A stretch of DNA of 64,000 nucleotides, taken from contig JADGEJ010000003.1 in the NCBI GenBank assembly GCA_016744435.1, positions 1 to 64,000 on the forward strand. Reading direction: 5' to 3'. The stretch is from Lentibacter sp. (GTDB lineage Bacteria; Pseudomonadota; Alphaproteobacteria; Rhodobacterales; Rhodobacteraceae). Both the position numbers and the translations under genes were made by a program. Of the stretch, positions 53,504 to 62,148 are shown piece after piece. The notes under the pieces are model-generated. The model saw nothing but the letters and a program-made list of their open reading frames with translations. It did no database searches and was not told the origin of the DNA. The first letter of the stretch is position 1, and each line of letters opens with the position of its first letter.

Positions 53504-54240
53504 GATATTTCATCATGATAGCTCTTTTTTCAGCTCTGCTGTTCGGGCTGTCGGCGCGAACATCGGGGGCCACTACGCGGCCACAAGCGCGGCCTGAGGC
53601 GTCAGTCACTTTGCCGCAAACTACAAAACGCCCGAAGATGCGCAACGAGCAGTTGGCGTTGTTTGGGCTTGGCAAGAAGCGCAAACAAGAACGTGCGCGC
53701 GCAAAGGCTGAGCGGGAGGGCATGGTTTGTGGTGTTTCTGGTTTGCAAGGTGAAGTGGTCGGCCAAGTGCCCGGCAAGATTAGCGGCTGCGGGGTTAACG
53801 ACGCGGTTAAGCTGCGCTCGGTCAGTGGCGTGGCCTTGAGCCAGCACGCGATCATGGACTGTGTGACGGCTAAGGCCTTGAAAACATGGGTTGATACTGG
53901 CGTGAAACCTGCTTTTGGGAAAATGGGCGGCGGTGTTCGCAAACTTCGCGTCGCAGCGCACTATGCCTGCCGTACACGAAACAACAAAACAGGCGCTAAA
54001 ATCAGCGAGCATGGCAAGGGTCGCGCGATTGATATTTCTGGCTTTTATCTCGAAAATGGAAAAGAAATCAGTGTGTTAAATGACTGGGGCAAAGGCCGTG
54101 GCGGTAAGGCATTGAGGGCTGCGCGCAAGGCCGCTTGCGGGCCTTTTGGCACGGTTTTGGGCCCGGGATCAGACCGCTATCACGATGATCACTTCCACTT
54201 TGACACGGCGCGCTACCGTGGCGGGCCATACTGTAAGTAA
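53500..54240 (+). CDS. Extensin-family protein (probable periplasmic peptidase fold)
   Basis: A 246-residue exported protein: signal peptide (residues 1-25), a basic linker rich in Lys and Arg (about 40-70) and an extensin-like C-terminal domain (about 75-246). HYACRTRNNKTGAKISEHGK, then GRAIDISGF and HDDHFHFDTARYRG, show the His, Asp and His of the LAS-type zinc peptidase arrangement. It probably acts on peptidoglycan, by analogy. The GTG at 53500 overlaps the previous stop. Confidence 0.88.
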   Translation: MRYFIMIALFSALLFGLSARTSGATTRPQARPEASVTLPQTTKRPKMRNEQLALFGLGKKRKQERARAKAEREGMVCGVSGLQGEVVGQVPGKISGCGVNDAVKLRSVSGVALSQHAIMDCVTAKALKTWVDTGVKPAFGKMGGGVRKLRVAAHYACRTRNNKTGAKISEHGKGRAIDISGFYLENGKEISVLNDWGKGRGGKALRAARKAACGPFGTVLGPGSDRYHDDHFHFDTARYRGGPYCK

Positions 54241-54464
54241 ACACAGCGCGCAGGGTGGTTAACAGCTACCGAGAGCGGCGAAATTGGCCGTGCCTACAGT
54301 ATGCAGCACCCTATGCAGCTATGTGTGCATAACGCGTGCATACAGTTTTGGCGGCAAAGCTTGAGGCAAATTAACTTATTGCAGCGTGCGGTGGTGGTGC
54401 TCTTTGTGTTGAACGTCAGGCTAAATTGACCTTAGCTTGGAGTATGCTTTTCCAACTCAACAGC

Positions 54465-54968
54465 TCAACAGCTGGAGATATAATCTTCAACCTGTTTTGG
54501 TCTTGTGAAGTGGTGAACTTTTAATCTGGGTGGAGAAGCGCTCAACTTCTTTCCGATTTTCGCGGAGGAGGTGTTTCTTGTTCGCCAAATATAACGGTAG
54601 AAGTCTAAATCGAACCGTTCAGGACAGTTTTCTTGTAAGTCGGGGCGGGTTTTGCCGTGGTTCTTGATTGTGCGCCAAAGGCATCTATTCATGCGTAGCC
54701 AAACAGGCAAATCGAGCCAGATAGCAGTATCTGCCCGTTCGATACGTTCATCTAACGTGCGAGAGTGACCGCCTTCGAACACCCATTCGTCTTTCATGTG
54801 AACTTCATGGCACAGCGCATCCTTTTCCTCTGCCGAGCGCTCGTCCCAGCCTGGTCGATAGTGGATGCGATCCATATGATAGAGGGGGAGACCAGTCTTG
54901 GTGGCCAACAAGCGCCCCAGTGTTGATTTGCCCGAACCGGGCCCGCCTATGATCATCACGCGCTTCAT
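54465..54968 (-). CDS. P-loop kinase-like protein (adenylate kinase/FlaR-type)
   Basis: A 167-residue NTPase. VMIIGGPGSGKSTLGRLLAT is the Walker A loop, LPLYHMDRIHYRPGW a family block, and ADTAIWLDLPVWLRMNRCLW the Walker-B-like strand. WVFEGGHSRTLDERIERAD matches the small P-loop proteins called DNA topology modulation or shikimate-kinase-like. Function is not established. AT content here is above that of neighbours, and the gene lies between two long non-coding stretches, which may mark acquired DNA. Confidence 0.82.
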   Translation of the reverse strand: MKRVMIIGGPGSGKSTLGRLLATKTGLPLYHMDRIHYRPGWDERSAEEKDALCHEVHMKDEWVFEGGHSRTLDERIERADTAIWLDLPVWLRMNRCLWRTIKNHGKTRPDLQENCPERFDLDFYRYIWRTRNTSSAKIGKKLSASPPRLKVHHFTRPKQVEDYISSC

Positions 54969-55344
54969 AGAAACCTCTAATTTCCTGCACGGGATCTTCT
55001 AAATGCGCCAATCTAGGATGGCCAGTGATATCCAGCGAGCCAGAGGGAAAAACCTGTTGAAGTGGGAATGCACCTAAAGGCAGCTTCACCGTTTACAGCT
55101 ATGATGGTGAACGGCTGGCTCGGGCTAGAAATGCTTGACGGGTGGTTTAGAAAACCACGCGGCATCAGATTAAAGATGTGCGACGTTCCACAGTTTTGCG
55201 CCGTGGCTTCGCCACGTCGCCCCGCCGTTTGACCAGATCGCAGCGAAGCTGCGATCTGGTCAAACGGCCACGCCCAACACAAACGAGAGCATCTGTGATG
55301 CACGACTTGTGGCGGGAGGCTTTGGTCAGATTTGTCGCCTGTTG
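54969..55344. other. 376-bp intergenic stretch rich in hairpins
   Basis: No credible gene is present. The stretch has a GTGGTTT-AGA-AAACCAC stem (about 55143-55159), a CGTGGC-TTC-GCCACG stem (55202-55216) and the long perfect stem listed separately (55224-55268). The arrangement could be an mRNA-end structure, a remnant mobile element or a small RNA; it is not a known family to me. Confidence 0.5.
55224..55268. repeat. Perfect 21-bp inverted repeat with GAA loop
   Basis: GCCGTTTGACCAGATCGCAG plus C (55224-55244) is the exact reverse complement of 55248-55268, with a 3-base GAA loop. It lies 76 bases after the end of the HD-domain gene and 256 bases upstream of the P-loop gene start. No T-run follows, so it is not a standard terminator. 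Confidence 0.85.
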
Positions 55345-55959
55345 TCAGGAGGCGAGCAGGGCGTCGCGAAACGCGCGCATGTAGGCGCAGCGTTCTTGCG
55401 CGAGGGCGATGCCTTTTGCGGTGTTCATGGTTTCGGGCAGGCGGAAAAGCTTGGTTTCAAAATGGTCGATTGCATAGAGAGTGTCATCAAGCGGACGTCT
55501 CTCGGCGAGTGGGTCTTCTGGATCGTAAAGTTGGCGGCCCAAAGCACCGCAAATCGCGAACATGCGAGCGATGCCGATGGCCCCAAGAGCGTCGAGCCTG
55601 TCGGCGTCTTGGAGGATGCGTGCTTCTGGCGTTTCAGGCGGTATGCCTGCGGAGTAGCTATGCGCCTCAATCGCGTGTTGCACGGCGGGCAGTTTGGCGT
55701 CGGGCAAGCCGAGCTTTGCCAGCAAAGGTGCAGCGGCCACGGCAGAGAGGCGCGAGGCCTCGGCGCGGTTTGGCGCGTCTTTGGGGAGGTTAACCAAGTC
55801 GTGGAAAATGCAGGCAGCGTAGAGCACTTCTGTGTCGGTGCTCGCATCGCTCAGCGCCTTGCAGTTGTCCCAGACGCGGCGGATGTGGGCAATGTCATGC
55901 GCGCTGTCATTCTGGCCTTCCCAAGCTTTGAGCAATGCGGCTTCATAGGCGCAGCTCAC
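55345..55959 (-). CDS. HD-domain phosphohydrolase
   Basis: A 204-residue HD protein. DSAHDIAHIRRVWDNCKAL gives the first His and its neighbours, ACIFHDLVNLP the HD pair, and AHSYSAG with ILQDADRLDALGAIGIARMF the later His and Asp. The domain probably hydrolyses a nucleotide or phosphoester with two metals. Its start overlaps the DUF2125 gene by 4 bases. Confidence 0.9.
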   Translation of the reverse strand: MSCAYEAALLKAWEGQNDSAHDIAHIRRVWDNCKALSDASTDTEVLYAACIFHDLVNLPKDAPNRAEASRLSAVAAAPLLAKLGLPDAKLPAVQHAIEAHSYSAGIPPETPEARILQDADRLDALGAIGIARMFAICGALGRQLYDPEDPLAERRPLDDTLYAIDHFETKLFRLPETMNTAKGIALAQERCAYMRAFRDALLAS

Positions 55960-56942
55960 CGGATGAACAGACGCGGGGCGGGGCCGATAGGCACGGGGCC
56001 TAGCTTGATAAATCCGCCGGAGAAGCCAAGGGGGATGTCGAGCGTTTCAGCGTTGCCATTGAGCTGTGCGAGCAGGCTTAGGCCCTGCTCGACCTGATCA
56101 AGCAGCACATCGGGCGCAGCTTTGGTGGCGCGGGCGAGGGCCACGATCTCGCGCCAGTTGCGCGCTTTGATGGTGATCTTGCCGGTGGGCGTGCCTGCGC
56201 GATCAACCGTCAGCTCGCCCGCTGCTTCGAGTTGCAGCTCGCCCCATTTGGCCTCTGCCAAGTGCAGCTTGATCAGGCGTGGCTGCGGGCGGGCTTGCTC
56301 AAGTGCGGAAATGTCCCACGGTTTGGAGAAGCCAAGCGTCGCGTCAGCGCGAAAGGCCGAAAGCTTGGCGGGCAAGTCAGAAGTGATGGCCGCAGGCAAG
56401 GCAGGCGTCAGCCCGTCTGCGTTGAATGCGAGGCGGTAGTTGGCGCCGTCCTCGCGGGTGAGAGCAACTTGCAGGCCATCGAGATACGTGGTGTCTCCTC
56501 CCGCATCGCGAATGATCGTCATAGCATCTGAAACAAGGTTGGCGCGGTTGAACGCCAGATCAGTGTTCGGCTCCATGACCATCGAGGCGCGCATGTCAGA
56601 ACTAAGTATGTCATAGTGTTGGTGCGGCGTGTCGATCGTCTGAACTTCAGAAAACGCGGTGATGATGTGATTTGGCTTATAAGACAGCGCGAAAATTTGC
56701 AGGAAGTTGGCTTGCCATAAAAGCCCTGTGTTCGGGTCGGCCAAGACAGGGTCAGTCAGCGTGGTGTCAAACCGGTTGGGAAAGCCACGCAGCGTAATGT
56801 CAGTATACTCAGCCTGCCAGCCGTCGGCGCGACGGGCCTCAAACCAGCCCTCAAAGCCGCTCAGGGCCGCGCGCGAGCCAACAAGCCAGTAGCCCGCCCA
56901 AAGCGCAGACAGAACCACAATAACAACAACCAGTCTTTTCAT
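55956..56942 (-). CDS. DUF2125 domain-containing protein
   Basis: A 328-residue exported or membrane-anchored protein with one N-terminal helix (MKRLVVVIVVLSALWAGYWL). FEARRADGWQAEYTDITLRG and FPNRFDTTLTDPVL match the DUF2125 opening and IPLGFSGGFIKLGPVPIGP is the typical end. The fold is beta-rich and its function unknown; it is common in alphaproteobacteria. The ATG at 56942 is chosen so that the helix is at the N-terminus. Confidence 0.9.
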   Translation of the reverse strand: MKRLVVVIVVLSALWAGYWLVGSRAALSGFEGWFEARRADGWQAEYTDITLRGFPNRFDTTLTDPVLADPNTGLLWQANFLQIFALSYKPNHIITAFSEVQTIDTPHQHYDILSSDMRASMVMEPNTDLAFNRANLVSDAMTIIRDAGGDTTYLDGLQVALTREDGANYRLAFNADGLTPALPAAITSDLPAKLSAFRADATLGFSKPWDISALEQARPQPRLIKLHLAEAKWGELQLEAAGELTVDRAGTPTGKITIKARNWREIVALARATKAAPDVLLDQVEQGLSLLAQLNGNAETLDIPLGFSGGFIKLGPVPIGPAPRLFIR

Positions 56943-57010
56943 GCGATGCGCTCTTTCCCCGAGGTGGTGCTTGGTGTTTATGGGGGCCAAGCGCGTGAGG
57001 AACAAGTGTT

Positions 57011-57538
57011 ATGACAATGTGGGTGTTTGGCTACGGCTCTCTGGTGTGGAACCCGGGCTTTGAGGTTGCGGAAATGCGCGTGGCGAGCATGGCGGGCTAT
57101 CACCGCAGCTTTTGCATGCGCTCTATACACCACCGCGGCAGTGAAGCGAGCCCCGGCTTGGTGCTGGCGCTGGACGAAATGCCAAACGCAACATGTCGCG
57201 GCGTCGGCTTTGCCGTGAAAGACGGCCAAGAGGCTGAGGTGTTGGCTTACCTGCGCGAACGCGAGCTTATCTCGTCGGCTTATCTGGAGCGCTATGCTGA
57301 GATCAGCTTTGCTGGCGGCGGAAAGGCCGAGGCGCTGGTTTATGTGATCGACCCTGATCATGTGCAGTACTGTGGCGGGCTCGACTTGCAAGAGCAGGCA
57401 AGCATCATCGCGGGCGCACATGGCGACAGGGGGCCGAACACCGAGTATCTGTTCAACACCGCCGAGCACCTGAGCAAACTTGGGATCACCGACCCAGAAC
57501 TTGATGATCTGGTGCGGCGGGTGAAATTCCTGCTCTGA
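57011..57538 (+). CDS. ChaC-like gamma-glutamylcyclotransferase
   Basis: A 175-residue cyclotransferase-fold enzyme. MWVFGYGSLVWNPGFEVAEM is the YGSLxW substrate loop, and FCMRSIHHRGSEASPGLVLA continues the family core; Glu in LERYAEI fits the catalytic acid. It would cleave gamma-glutamyl peptides such as glutathione to 5-oxoproline. AGGAA precedes the ATG; it diverges from the DUF2125 gene. Confidence 0.93.
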   Translation: MTMWVFGYGSLVWNPGFEVAEMRVASMAGYHRSFCMRSIHHRGSEASPGLVLALDEMPNATCRGVGFAVKDGQEAEVLAYLRERELISSAYLERYAEISFAGGGKAEALVYVIDPDHVQYCGGLDLQEQASIIAGAHGDRGPNTEYLFNTAEHLSKLGITDPELDDLVRRVKFLL

Positions 57539-57891
57539 AACGGGTGCTCAGCAGCTCGGTTTTTGAAATATTGATCACACTATACATGTGCGGCTCACGA
57601 AGCGACGTCGGGCGCGGGCGCTATGCGCGCGTTTTAGCGGGTGCGCTGATCACAAAAACCATCACTCAATGATCATGGCCACGTGATGTGTGAGTGATGT
57701 TTCAGAGGGCGTGATTTTGGCGTCACTTAAGTGGCTGTTATTAAATGTTTAAACCGTGGTTTTCTTCGCTAGGGGCCGAAAGTTTGCGTGCCTCGCGCGG
57801 CGTCACGGGGCGGTGAGCAGAGGTGTTTTGAAAACACGGTTAGCAAGGCGCAGATTGGTTTCACAACAGCACAAACAAAAGGACCAAACCC
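57539..57891. other. 353-bp intergenic stretch
   Basis: No gene seen. It has an ATCACTCA (57661-57668)/TGAGTGAT (57691-57698) inverted repeat, and a GTGTTTT-G-AAAACAC hairpin (57833-57847) shortly before the small secreted-protein gene. Either may be regulatory. The region is more AT-rich than its surroundings in places. Confidence 0.5.
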
Positions 57892-58131
57892 ATGAAACTC
57901 CTCATCACAACGATCGCCGCATCAGCCATCGTGGCCACGACAGCCTTTGCCGTCACAACACAAGAAGACCGCGAGCAGGATGCGCTTTTGCGCCAGCTAA
58001 GCAGCCCCGCGTCAGCAACCACGAGCGACAAAGCCGGCCATGACAAAATGATGACCAGCTCACGCAGCAAAGCTTCTGTCACTGTTTTCAAAACACTTTC
58101 GTTTGAAGACAACACCGAGGGCCGCCGCTAA
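57892..58131 (+). CDS. Small secreted protein of unknown function
   Basis: A 79-residue protein with a signal peptide (MKLLITTIAASAIVATTAFA, cleavage after AFA) and a short polar mature part rich in Ser, Thr and charged residues, containing Met-Met and no Cys. AAGGACC precedes the ATG. I do not recognise it. Its terminator-like surroundings suggest a single-gene transcript. Confidence 0.65.
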   Translation: MKLLITTIAASAIVATTAFAVTTQEDREQDALLRQLSSPASATTSDKAGHDKMMTSSRSKASVTVFKTLSFEDNTEGRR

Positions 58132-58297
58132 TTATTATCAGCGCTCTTTACAATTGCAGCGCTCGGGCTTGCCCTGAGCGCTGCATTCATTTCATCAGCG
58201 CAGGTTCTGGCTGCCGCAACTTGCGTAAAATTCTTGGCTTGGCGGTTTTATCTGCCTATGGTTCTGATCAAATGAAATGAGTCAGGAGCCTGTCCTT

Positions 58298-59545
58298 ATG
58301 GACCATCCGGACCGCGAGGCCGAGCCGCAGTTCTCCCACCCCGTAAGACCCGTCATCTTGATGCTGGTCGTGCTGGGGCTGACTGTGTTTGTCACCATGC
58401 TGGCGCTGCCGCAGGTACTGCCCGTTTTCGAGGCCAACCCATACCTCAACGGTTTTATACTTTTTGTGTTTGTTATCGGGGTTTTAGCAACATTTTGGCA
58501 AGTGCTCCAAATGGTGCGATCAGTGCGGTGGATCGAGGCATTTGCAGCGCAAAATGACGAGAGAGAAGGCGTTGTTGTCCCCTCGCTTTTGGCTCCGCTG
58601 GCAACGCTAATGTCGGCGCGGGGGCACGGGCGGCAGATCTCGTCAAGCTCGGCGCGCTCGATCCTGGACTCTGTCGCGCAGCGCATCGACGAAGAACGCG
58701 AAATCACCCGCTATATTGTCAGCCTGCTGATTTTCCTTGGCCTGCTCGGCACATTTTACGGGCTGGCGACAACAGTTCCGGCACTGGTTGACACGATCCG
58801 CAGCCTCGCGCCGCAAGATGGCGAGAGCGGCGCTGAGCTTTTTGGCCGTCTGATGGGCGGGCTTGAAAGCCAGCTCTCGGGCATGGGCGTTGCTTTTGCC
58901 TCATCATTGCTGGGGCTTGCCGGCTCGCTTGTTGTGGGCCTGCTCGAGCTTTTCGCAGGTCACGGGCAAAACCGGTTTTACCGCGAGCTTGAAGAATGGC
59001 TGAGCTCGATCACGCGGCTTGGCTTTGCTTCAGGCGATGGCGAAGAGGGCGGGCAAGTGGCGGTGCTTGACGGGGTGCTTGATCACATGGCGCGCCAGAT
59101 GGAAGACATGCAGATGATGTTCACCCAGTCAGACGTGAGCCGCGCGCTGGTTGACGAAAAACTAGGCACGCTGGCTGACTCGATGGAACGGCTGACATTT
59201 CGCATGGGCGAGCAAGACCCGGCACGAAACCAGATGAACGCGACGCTTGAGAGAGTGGCCCTAGGCCAGGAGGCGCTGATCGACGAGTTGCGCCGCAACA
59301 ATGGCACGTCTGGCGAAGCGGGCATTGACGCAGAAAGTCGGATGCGGCTGCGCTCGATCGACGTGCAAATGCTGCGGGTACTGGAAGAGATTTCGGCAGG
59401 CCGCCAAGAAATGATGGCCGAGCTGCGCACCGATCTGAATGCCTTGGCCAAGATTATGAGCGATCAGAGAAACGGCCCGCGACGGGTGCGCGCGACAGGA
59501 AAGCTCCCTGAAAAGCTCCCTGATATTCCGCAGGACGGGAACTAG
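58298..59545 (+). CDS. MotA/TolQ/ExbB-like proton-channel protein with C-terminal extension
   Basis: A 415-residue inner-membrane protein. Four helices appear at about 18-40, 50-72, 137-158 and 188-215; LLIFLGLLGTFYGLATTVPA and AFASSLLGLAGSLVVGLLEL resemble the pore helices of ExbB/TolQ/MotA. A long, mostly helical cytoplasmic tail follows. I choose the ATG at 58298 because AGGAG lies upstream; the ATG at 58277 has no site. It overlaps nothing but is 3 bases from the partner gene. The pair resembles a stator, perhaps an energy-coupled peptidoglycan-anchored complex. Confidence 0.88.
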   Translation: MDHPDREAEPQFSHPVRPVILMLVVLGLTVFVTMLALPQVLPVFEANPYLNGFILFVFVIGVLATFWQVLQMVRSVRWIEAFAAQNDEREGVVVPSLLAPLATLMSARGHGRQISSSSARSILDSVAQRIDEEREITRYIVSLLIFLGLLGTFYGLATTVPALVDTIRSLAPQDGESGAELFGRLMGGLESQLSGMGVAFASSLLGLAGSLVVGLLELFAGHGQNRFYRELEEWLSSITRLGFASGDGEEGGQVAVLDGVLDHMARQMEDMQMMFTQSDVSRALVDEKLGTLADSMERLTFRMGEQDPARNQMNATLERVALGQEALIDELRRNNGTSGEAGIDAESRMRLRSIDVQMLRVLEEISAGRQEMMAELRTDLNALAKIMSDQRNGPRRVRATGKLPEKLPDIPQDGN

Positions 59546-59548
59546 GCC

Positions 59549-61192
59549 ATGGCCCTGTCCCGCCGCACGGGTGCACGTTTTCAGGCCAATATCTGGCCTG
59601 GCTTCGTTGACGCGATGACGGGGCTTCTGCTCGTTTTGATGTTCGTTCTGACCATTTTTATGGTGGTGCAATTCGTGTTGCGCGAGACGATCACTGGCCA
59701 AGAAAGCGAGATGACCCAGCTTAACCAAGAGATCGCCAAACTGGCGCAGGCTTTGGGGCTGGAGCAGCGCAAATCAACCGACCTTGAAGCGCGCGTTGGT
59801 GCGCTCGGGGCGACTTTGGACAGTGCTGAGAGCCGACTTGGCGAGCAGGCAACGCTGATCGCGAGTCTTACGGCAACGAGCGATGCGCAGGCCAAGGCGC
59901 TGAGCGCTGCCGATGCCAAGATCACCACGTTTGAGGCGCAGGTTGCCAGCCTGTTGGCCGAGCGCGACAACGCATTGGCGGGTGTTGCGAGTTTGGAGAA
60001 AACCCGCGATGCGCTGCTCAGCGAAAAAGAGGCTTTGAACATGGCTCTGGCGCAGGCCCGCAGCGAAGTTGACGCTGGCGCCGAGCAAGCCCGACGTGCC
60101 GCAGCTGAGAGAGAAGCCTTGGAGGCTTTGATCGCGCAGGCAGAGGCCGACGCGCAAGCAAACGCAGAAAAGGCGCAGGCAAACGCCGAAGAGATTGCCA
60201 CGCTGAAGACAGAGCTCTCGAAAGAGGAGGCGGCGCGGCTTGTCGAGATCGCGGCAGCAGAGGCCTTGCGTAAGCGGCTTGAGGGGGCAACCACCGAGCT
60301 GACAGCGATGACGCTGAGCCTTGAGGAAGAGCGCAAGAAGGCAGAAGAAACCCTGACCTTGCTCGCGGCTGCACAGGCGGCAGAAGCCAAGCTGAGTGCT
60401 GCCTTGGAGGGAAAGCTCAGCGAAGCCGGGAAGCGCGCGGCCCTTTTGGCAACAGCGAACGCCGCTCTTGAGAAAGAGGAGGCCCTCTCGGCGGCAGCGC
60501 AGCGCGAACAAGAGCTTCTGAACCAGCAAGTCGCAGCCCTGCGCGAGCAGCTTGGCGGGCTTCAGGCGATCATCGACGACTACAAGGAGCGTGACGCAGC
60601 CGCGGATATCCAGCTGTCAAACCTCGGGCAAGACCTGAACGCAGCCCTTGCCCGTGCCGCCGCAGAAGAGCGTAAGCGGCGCGAGTTGGAAGAGGCCGAG
60701 CGCATCAGGCTTGAGGCTGAGAAGCAAGACTTGGAGCGCTACCGCTCGGAGTTTTTCGGGCGCTTGCGTGACGTGATGGGCGCGCAGGAAGGCGTGCGGA
60801 TTGTTGGCGACCGATTTGTGTTTTCCTCGGAGGTGTTGTTTGCACAGGGACAGGCAAACCTGTCGCGGCTCGGGCAACGGGAACTGGCCAAGATCGCCGA
60901 CATTTTGCGCAACATCGCGAGTGACATTCCTAGCGAGATTGACTGGGTGATCCGAGTTGACGGGCACACTGATACTGTGCCGCTGTCGGGGGCTGGCGAG
61001 TTTGCCGACAACTGGGAACTCAGCCAAGCGCGCGCGCTGTCTGTGGTGCGCTACATGGTGAATTTCCTCGGAATTCCGCCTGAACGGCTGAGTGCCAATG
61101 GCTTTGGGCAGTATCAACCGATTGCTACAGGAAACTCTAACGAGGCACGGGCGCAGAACCGGCGGATCGAGCTTAAGTTTACCGAGAAGTGA
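59549..61192 (+). CDS. OmpA/MotB-like protein with long coiled coil
   Basis: A 547-residue partner of the channel protein. One membrane helix (about 22-42) contains Asp21 at its start (GFVDAMTGLLLVLMF), like the proton-carrying Asp of MotB and TolR. Residues 55-400 form an Ala/Glu/Lys/Leu-rich coiled coil of over 300 residues. The C-terminal OmpA-like domain (about 420-545) binds peptidoglycan: RVDGHTDTVPLSG, NWELSQARALSVVRYMV and NEARAQNRRIELKF. ZorB and MotB have the same plan with a shorter stalk. No ZorC/ZorD or flagellar genes adjoin it. Confidence 0.88.
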   Translation: MALSRRTGARFQANIWPGFVDAMTGLLLVLMFVLTIFMVVQFVLRETITGQESEMTQLNQEIAKLAQALGLEQRKSTDLEARVGALGATLDSAESRLGEQATLIASLTATSDAQAKALSAADAKITTFEAQVASLLAERDNALAGVASLEKTRDALLSEKEALNMALAQARSEVDAGAEQARRAAAEREALEALIAQAEADAQANAEKAQANAEEIATLKTELSKEEAARLVEIAAAEALRKRLEGATTELTAMTLSLEEERKKAEETLTLLAAAQAAEAKLSAALEGKLSEAGKRAALLATANAALEKEEALSAAAQREQELLNQQVAALREQLGGLQAIIDDYKERDAAADIQLSNLGQDLNAALARAAAEERKRRELEEAERIRLEAEKQDLERYRSEFFGRLRDVMGAQEGVRIVGDRFVFSSEVLFAQGQANLSRLGQRELAKIADILRNIASDIPSEIDWVIRVDGHTDTVPLSGAGEFADNWELSQARALSVVRYMVNFLGIPPERLSANGFGQYQPIATGNSNEARAQNRRIELKFTEK

Positions 61193-61226
61193 TCTGAAGG
61201 AGCGCCTTCGGCGCACAGGATTTTCA

Positions 61227-61310
61227 AGATGGGGGACTAGTCCCCCAAACCACGGCTCAGATGGGGGACTAGTCCCCCAAACCCCCTAGGATATTTCTGG
61301 AAAGAAAAAG
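61227..61310. repeat. Tandem GGGGGACTAGTCCCCC palindromes plus A-rich element
   Basis: GGGGGACTAGTCCCCC, a perfect 16-base palindrome, occurs at 61231-61246 and 61263-61278 within a 25-base direct repeat of period 32. It is followed by GGATATTTCTGGAAAGAAAAAG (61289-61310), a close copy of the element seen at 5701 and 63935. A GCGCC-TTC-GGCGC stem precedes the block. It lies between the motor-like gene and the MOSC gene. Confidence 0.85.
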
Positions 61311-61404
61311 AGCATAAGCGTTTGTTTTGTTCGGATCATAAAGGATGATTTGTGTTTGGGGCGCGCGCGGGGCAGAATCGTGTGAGTTTGGACAGGAGAG
61401 AGTT

Positions 61405-62004
61405 ATGCCAGCGTTGAAACCGACTGAGTTTAAAGCTGTGGTCAAATGGATCGGGTGGGTGGCTGACCGTGAAGAGAGCCTGCGCGCGGCGCCGCTTGAG
61501 CAAGCGATGCTCGGTTTTGGCGGGATCGAGGGCGAAGACCACGGTGGGCTGACACGCCCGTCATGCAGCAGGGTGTTGTCGCAGCATGAACGCGGCACCG
61601 AGATTGCCAATGTACGCCAGCTTTCTGTTCTCTCTGTTGAGGAAGTGGCGGCGACGGCGGCGACGATGGGCCTTGCCGAGATTGCGCCAGAGTGGCTTGG
61701 GGCGTCTTTGATGATTGAGGGGATCGCGGATTTTACGCAAGTTCCGCCATCTTCGCGCCTGCAAGCCCCTTCAGGTGCGACGCTGGTGGTGGATATGGAA
61801 AACCGCCCCTGCATTTGGCCTGCTAAGGAAGTTGAGCTTGAGCATGAGGGCTTTGGCAAGGCCTACAAGCCTGCGGCTGCGGGGCGGCGCGGTGTTACGG
61901 CTTGGGTGGAACGGCCTGGCTTGATCGCGATTGGCGACGAGTTGGTGCTGCATATTCCTGACCAGCCTGTCTGGCCGCATCTCGCTGCGGCGCGGGGCTC
62001 TTAA
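61405..62004 (+). CDS. MOSC-domain protein
   Basis: A 199-residue MOSC protein (molybdenum-cofactor sulfurase C-terminal type). PTEFKAVVKWIGWVADREES opens it, and EHERGTEIANVRQLSVLSVE-like segments plus AAAGRRGVTAWVERPGLIAI hold the family core; Cys near LTRPSCSRVL may be the sulfur-carrying residue. AGGAGAG precedes the ATG at 61405. Substrates may be sulfurated molybdenum cofactors or other compounds. Confidence 0.87.
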   Translation: MPALKPTEFKAVVKWIGWVADREESLRAAPLEQAMLGFGGIEGEDHGGLTRPSCSRVLSQHERGTEIANVRQLSVLSVEEVAATAATMGLAEIAPEWLGASLMIEGIADFTQVPPSSRLQAPSGATLVVDMENRPCIWPAKEVELEHEGFGKAYKPAAAGRRGVTAWVERPGLIAIGDELVLHIPDQPVWPHLAAARGS

Positions 62005-62148
62005 GCGGCGAGCGTTTCCGAAAAGAAACGCCACTGCGGCATCCCGCCGCAAGCGCAGCTGTAAATGTCGGAAATGCGCGCCTTTTGGGGCTGGTAAGGT
62101 CGTAGACCCTAGGGGGAGACAGCCGGACCAAGGGAGGGAATCCGCACC

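Noticed and set aside
54241-54464. Possible regulatory RNA or gene in the 224-bp gap
   Set aside because: It has repeated ATGCAG and TGCATA words but no consistent frame, stem or promoter I could support.
58298-61192. Zorya-type anti-phage system
   Set aside because: The two genes resemble ZorA/ZorB in plan, but the required ZorC/ZorD or ZorE genes are absent and the neighbours are housekeeping genes, so I report it only as motor-like.
61227-61283. Possible short CRISPR array
   Set aside because: Only two repeat copies of 25 bases with a 7-base gap, no cas genes, and a self-palindromic core; it fits a tandem repeat.
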